From NCBI GenBank assembly GCA_003427395.1, contig BFEA01000060.1:499232-533836 (forward strand): a DNA stretch of 34,605 bases, given 5' to 3'. Source of the DNA: Chara braunii (lineage: Eukaryota; Streptophyta; Charophyceae; Charales; Characeae). Position 1 is the first letter of the stretch. Each line of letters starts with the position of its first letter. The notes under the pieces are model-generated. The model had not been told where the DNA came from, ran no database searches, and was given only the letters and a program-made list of their open reading frames with translations. Shown in pieces: positions 30,416-34,605 of the stretch. A program made the translations under genes and the position numbers.

Positions 30416-31737
30416 TACCGCTAGTTGGGTCACTCAGGAGTTGCATGTGGTTTTTGTAAACTATNNTGTNTTTTGTTTCCAAGATTGCTTCAAAGTGGAG
30501 TTCACCCACTGAGAAATTGATATTTTTTCCTATTCTCCTTTTNTACATANGATCTCTGAAAGCCTCTGAAAGTAGTATAGCTAAATTGTCCGAGTGGATT
30601 AGCCAATCAGCCACAACATGTGTTGTTAGCCCTGCNACTAACTGGATACCCTGCGNCGTACTGGACTGAGCATTGGCCAAGTGGGCGAGCTCTACCCAAT
30701 ATATCTTTAATGAGTCCCATTGGGATTTGTTATCTGTGACGTGTGTCAGGTCTACACAAGCTAGGGTGAGTCCCACCTTCCCTCCACTTGGTCTGTCCAC
30801 TAGGTGACGTGTAACCTTCGGGTCCGAAAGNGATCCCGCCTCCCCCAAATTCTGCAGAAGTTGGATTTTTATCAGGTTGCAGATCATAGTGGGGGAGGGA
30901 TTACTACGTAGGATCAAGGATGGGAGGACTAATGATTCGTCCCTATTCATCAAGGTGAGGAACCTGGGCTTTTCTCCNTCGTGGGCCCAGATCTGTGGGA
31001 CCAAATAGTTAAGAGTATGACCCTTGTTTTTATCTTTCCTGGTAAGGGTTCGCATCAGGGTTGCCATGNCCAAGGAGTGACGAGCCGAACGCGATATTTG
31101 GCATCTACTCCTTTTTAGTGGGGAGNTTCGTGCTATCTCCTCANCCCNTCNTGATTCCTCTTCGTCTATGANCCCTAATTGGGGGTTTTCTCCCTCAANA
31201 CGGNGTCTTTTAATGGGGGTGGGGAANTGGCGAATCGNGAAGCGAGATTGCNTGACATTTTCTTTACATGAGGTNAGTGTTGCGGCCGGTGAGATGAAAA
31301 CGAAGGGTGGTGCCNATTTTTAACTTTTTTNTGCTTCCGTGTTCCTTGTGNCATTTTTTGGCGAATCGAACATNCCCTCNNGGGGGGGGAGAAAANTTCT
31401 TGATATCATTNTCCTTCCTCTTCTTCTTCAAACTCCTCTGCTTCTNAGGGTATGTCCTCTNGGGCGTTTTCAGTTGGCACCAATACCTTCTGTCCTCCAA
31501 TTACTTNNGAACAAATGTTAAGCCCNTTATCTGCTTCATCCTCGTCAATTACAATTTTCGCTCCGACTTCAAACATTATGTTCTCGTAGATCGATACATA
31601 ATTGCCCTTCTCCATTCTTACCTGCAGCGGGGTTGCAATAACTTCTTCGCTCGCGGGCCTAGTACTTCCTTCCGTACAGTCGTTGCCAATAGTTACGGAG
31701 TTATTTTCGTTGCTCCGAATTTCTCCTTGTTTTAATC

Positions 31738-31975
31738 GTAAAAAACAAATTTTACTTTATAATGAAGAAATTCTAGTAGCTTTTAGTTTTGTGGGTTTTG
31801 TTTTATTTAGTCAAAAAAAAATTGGCGAAACTTTCAAGGCTACTTTCGAAGCCAGAAGCGAATATGTTGTTTCGGAATTACAACAACTCATGAGTTCTCA
31901 AGAGGCTCTGCTGTCAGAGTTCTTGAAATAACATGAATTACATAGTGTTTGTGAGATCAACTTTAGGTTTGGACT
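31738..31975 (+). pseudogene. NUMT: fragment of mitochondrial atp4 (ATP synthase subunit b)
   Basis: On the plus strand, antisense to the LINE, an open frame reads [20 protein letters not shown] and continues with [20 protein letters not shown] and [19 protein letters not shown]. The YNEE, hydrophobic membrane segment, FS-KK-GETFKAT and following helix match the N-terminal third of plant/algal mitochondrial Atp4 (orf25/ymf39), the peripheral-stalk b subunit of F1Fo ATP synthase. Codons are A/T-rich as in mitochondria. A TAA at 31929-31931 replaces a likely Gln (before HELHS), and a one-base shift follows near 31950. The rest of the gene is absent. LINE ORF1 coding sequence resumes on both sides, so this is a mitochondrial piece that landed in the LINE. 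Confidence 0.75.
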
Positions 31976-32919
31976 AGCTTGGGGGGTGGGGAGGAGCTCA
32001 TGACTTGCATCTTCCTTTCTGTCACCCTCCTTTTCCCTGTTTCCCGATCCTTTAATTGGACTTGCCTTGTCTCCGGAAGAAATTCTTTATTTTTCCTTCA
32101 GATGTTCACTACCCTGCTCCAATGGGCGGTCTGCGTTATTTGAGGAAGTTGCCTTNTGATTTCGTCTCCACACCTTCGTGGCCGCCCCTTTTTCCCCTTT
32201 CCTCCTTTTCACTTCCGCTATTATTTTTTCTTATCTTCTGATAGTGGTTTTAGCAGTGCATCCTTGTAGGGAGACACAGACTTGATTTCAACATCCCCTT
32301 GTTGACCCTTTAATGAATGTTCTCCCTTTGTTTCCTTGTTTTCCTTNTCGACTGTCTTTTGCCCCCTNTTCTCTGACCCATTCAATCCATCCGGTCCTCC
32401 TTCTTTCAACTGGGAGGCTGACATACCTCCATCCTCTTTCGATAGTCTATGTCCCTGAACTTCCTCCACCCCCTTCCTGCCCTGAATTTCCTTACCTGGT
32501 TGTACGGAGTCACATGAGTCTTTGTCCTTCTCGTTTTTTCCCTTGCAGGACGTTTGATCCGAGAGTTTGATCTGAGCCGATTGGTTCGACTGATTCTGGG
32601 GTGCTTTTGCAGAACATGTAACGCCCTCTTCGAAGTGAAAGTGTTGCCTGCACACTTTACACCACGCTGTCTGTGCATGCATGACTTTTATTTCTACACA
32701 CGCCCCTTTCCCCATATGAATTATTAAATAAGGTTTATAACGGATGCGGGCCCCGGGTTCGATGTCAAAACGAACGTTCTTCAGTTCGGGTGCGGTTGGT
32801 TCTGTGTACGTACCATGCTTCTTCTAGATTATCCAAAAAACTTGTTTGACTGTTGCTGCCACATACGGCAGAGCGACCACTGGAATGTACATGCAACGTA
32901 GCAAAAAAAACCTATACCT

Positions 32920-33449
32920 ATCAACAGAAAAATTCCCATGGGAAATAAAAGTTGAAAAAACATTCCATAAAAAAAAANTCCTTCATATTTATAAATTATC
33001 ATTCCAATGTTTGTCCAATTTTAAAATTTCAAATTTAATTTGATAAGTTCCCGTCTAAATATGAGTTTTCCCTTCCAACTATATCTATTTGTTCAAGATG
33101 GAATGAAAGTTTGGACGAGTTTATGAAATGTTTTAATTAAACTTTCATTTTATTACAACAAATATCGTCTAATTTAGATTGGATTAACCTATTTATGACT
33201 GTAAAATCCTTACTTAGAATGGCAGTCCAATTAAAATATTTCATAAACTTATCCAGACTTTCATTTCATCTCTAGCATGCAGTTCAAATAAGAAGGGATA
33301 CCCCATTCTTGGAAGGAAAGTTTTCTTCAAGTAAGACGAAAATTTTTAAAATTGGAATTACATTTTTTAAGATGGAATGAAAATTTAAAATTTAAAATGT
33401 AATTTTACTCTAGAATGATTATTTAATTCGGGAAAATTTTTCTGTTGAT
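32920..33449. mobile_element. Foldback/MITE-like element inserted in LINE ORF1
   Basis: An AT-rich segment of about 530 bp, unlike the flanking coding sequence, with inverted ends ATCAACAGAAAAATT (32920 on) and its complement (to 33449). An inner inverted repeat of 42 bp with five mismatches, all transitions, has arms at about 33098-33140 and 33229-33270. ORF1 protein sequence can be read up to the right edge (ELFDWREAHQQKNF) and from the left edge (YRFFLLRCMYIPVVALPYV), so removing the element restores one domain. No transposase frame exists. The target-site duplication is not clear, possibly only 2-3 bases. Confidence 0.7.
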
Positions 33450-33974
33450 GGGCTTCTCTCCAATCGAACAGTTCGTTCTCCGACATCCAAGTGCGAAAAA
33501 AAATTGAGTACGTTTTCCCTACCAAGACAATTTTATCTTCCTTCTTTCGAAGCATCCATTCAACAATTTTCGGGGATGAGGCAACGTATATCACTGAATT
33601 ATACCCTTCATTGTGGAATACTCCTCTCTTGGGGGAGGCATCTATTGCCTTGCTTTTCCCCCAACCGTTTTCATACATACGAACGAGTTGAATTTTGACT
33701 TTGATCGGCAATGAGGCGGAGTCGTTTCTAAAAAAGACAGAAACTGAAACGGCGTTTTCCCGGAGTCATTGTTCCTGCACCAAATAGAGGTCTGGATTGA
33801 CCACAACTCTAACATAGTCTTCCCCAACTTCCACCTGTTTANAAACAAGCTCTTCTGGTAGGAGACCCTCGTTGTAGCAATCCGACAGGATGCCCTTGAT
33901 TCTAGTATTTTCGGTCTGGGACATGGACGTGGCCCCATCGTTGGTTTCCGGGGTCGCCATACCGTCTTTAACAA

Positions 33975-34605
33975 CGAAGAGAATTTAACTTAAATCAAGA
34001 AAGAAAATTTTTCCATTATCAAAACAAACAAACGCTTCACACAATTCCTACCTACAACTTCAGTAACTGGGAATAAATCGGGTAAAATCCAACCCCCAAC
34101 ATTTTAAGGAGAGGAGATTACCCCTTTGTTCTCATGCTTCGCCTTGTCTTGTGTGTCGCATGTGTGTTTGGTTGTTGATGATTTCTTCTTGCCTTCTCTG
34201 ATGATGCGGCACCGGCAACTAGCTCGTATCTTGCTAAACGTACCCAGTTGAGGGCGGACGCCATCCATTAATATTGACCTTGAGCGAAAGTCAACTCTGC
34301 CCCTTCCTCCTTTACTTCTCTTCTCCACTCGCTTTTACCTCCACCCTCCTATCCACCTCTTCGCCCCTTCTCCCTCTTGTGTCCAGGCTGAGCATCTGTC
34401 TTCCATACCCACAGCTTCCGCCATCACCGCTATGCCCTAACCGACCACCACAGGACAGTTGCCATCCAAGCTGGATGGAGGTGTAGTTCTCAAAACCGCC
34501 ATGGCATAACCCCATTTGTTGGTTATCCCTTCCTTTACCTTTTCCTCTTCCTCTTCTTCTTCTTCTTCTTTCTTGTCTTCCCCGTGCTGGTATCTTTTTC
34601 TATTG
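33975..34605. other. Sequence upstream of the LINE, possibly its 5' UTR
   Basis: Upstream of ORF1 on the minus strand. No gene is recognised. Plus-strand CT-rich tracts (34290-34380 and CTTCTTCTT at about 34536-34573) would be purine-rich in a LINE 5' leader. A perfect inverted repeat CCATCCA-AGC-TGGATGG lies at 34462-34478. The true 5' end of the LINE is not identified. Confidence 0.35.

Larger units (their letters stand above)
30399..33960 (-). pseudogene. LINE ORF1, nucleic-acid binding protein (interrupted)
   Basis: Starts at ATG 33958-33960 with MATPETNDG. The frame reads through a TGA (33766-33768) into a domain with YENGWGKS and FRTWMSENELFDW, breaks at the foldback element, and resumes after it with VALPYVAATVKQVF. 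A TAG (32824-32826) follows, then VRFDIEPGARIRYK and a CX2CX4HX6C knuckle, WCKVCRQHFHFEEGVTC (about 32636-32668). After a long Lys/Glu/Ser-rich tail and a frame change in an A run near 32222 it is split by the mitochondrial fragment. It resumes as an acidic region and a final block (31073-30399) of unknown function. Its stop (30399-30401) lies 12 bases past the ORF2 start. The knuckle marks an RNA-binding chaperone role in L1-type elements. Confidence 0.7.
25669..33974 (-). mobile_element. Near-complete but dead L1-like LINE with two nested insertions
   Basis: One non-LTR retrotransposon can be followed on the minus strand. ORF1 starts at 33960 and ends at 30399. ORF2 starts at 30415 and runs to about 26230 with endonuclease, reverse transcriptase and zinc finger in that order, then a 3' region and a poly(A) tail. 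ORF1 is interrupted by a foldback element (32920-33449) and a mitochondrial fragment (about 31738-31975). Many stops and frame changes show it is inactive. Dozens of isolated N bases lie between 27910 and 33841, as expected when a multi-copy repeat is filled by consensus. I could not find a clear target-site duplication. No RNase H domain or LTR was seen. Confidence 0.85.

Noticed and set aside
31307-31735. Plus-strand frames left of 31738 as an N-terminal extension of atp4
   Set aside because: The same bases read as acidic LINE ORF1 sequence on the minus strand, so the plus-strand extension is a shadow. Mitochondrial similarity starts only at about 31738.
32221-32240. Natural end of LINE ORF1 at 32221
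   Set aside because: The stop follows a poly-A run, and shifting one base continues a Lys/Arg-rich frame (AEVKRRKGEKGAATKVW), so this is a frameshift and not the real C-terminus.
25595-33974. LTR retrotransposon
   Set aside because: No long terminal repeats, protease, integrase or RNase H were seen. Domain order endonuclease-RT-zinc finger and the poly(A) tail identify a LINE.

Overview
This window is eukaryotic nuclear DNA from a large, repeat-rich genome. No bacterial gene organisation is present: there are no operons, no ribosome binding sites and almost no long open frames. What can be recognised is dominated by retrotransposon debris, homopolymer A/T tails, tRNA-derived modules, tandem repeats, foldback elements and organelle-derived DNA. 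A short insert at about 31738-31975 reads as a plant-type mitochondrial atp4 (ATP synthase subunit b, old name orf25/ymf39). That gene type, together with L1-like LINEs, points to a streptophyte. A charophyte alga such as Chara is my best guess, but the sequence alone does not prove it.

Layout, left part (1-11 kb). Positions 1373-1410 are an exact head-to-head pair of Tn5/Nextera mosaic ends, a library adapter, so the sequence left and right of it may not be contiguous. An L1-like LINE 3' fragment (minus strand, zinc-finger RT C-terminus) lies at 1788-3250. A dispersed repeat family (called R here) occurs twice in opposite orientation: intact at about 4780-5218, and split at about 8190-8718 plus 10703-10778. 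The split copy is interrupted by a 1.97 kb poly(A)-tailed retroposed sequence (8719-10693) flanked by a 9-bp direct repeat. The intact copy acts as the empty site. A degenerate acidic coding region (about 6066-7210) lies between. A 321-base gap (10779-11099) follows.

Middle part (11-25.6 kb). A segment resembling an organellar group II intron tail lies at 11520-11910. There is a diverged tandem repeat with a changing hairpin (13.1-13.5 kb) and a 66-bp minisatellite of about 13 copies (13.86-14.70 kb). Next come two arrays of roughly 70-bp units that carry hairpins and consensus 5' splice sites (15.4-15.8 and 16.3-16.6 kb). A poly(A)-tailed array of five tRNA-like units (18.74-19.06 kb) is followed by degraded coding-like and tRNA-like pieces near 19-20.2 kb, a TATA-box promoter candidate at 21273, and a nested cluster of foldback/TIR elements at 23.65-25.53 kb that contains another LINE zinc-finger fragment.

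Right part (25.6-34.6 kb). One nearly complete but dead L1-like LINE lies on the minus strand. ORF1 starts at 33960, and ORF2 (endonuclease, reverse transcriptase, zinc finger) starts at 30415 overlapping the end of ORF1. A long poly(A) tail appears as poly(T) at 25595-25668. ORF1 is interrupted twice, by a foldback element of about 530 bp (32920-33449) and by the mitochondrial atp4 fragment. Most in-frame stops look like C-to-T or G-to-A changes. I found no intact protein-coding gene that I can name. The most informative discoveries are nested insertions that can be ordered in time, not a new enzyme system.
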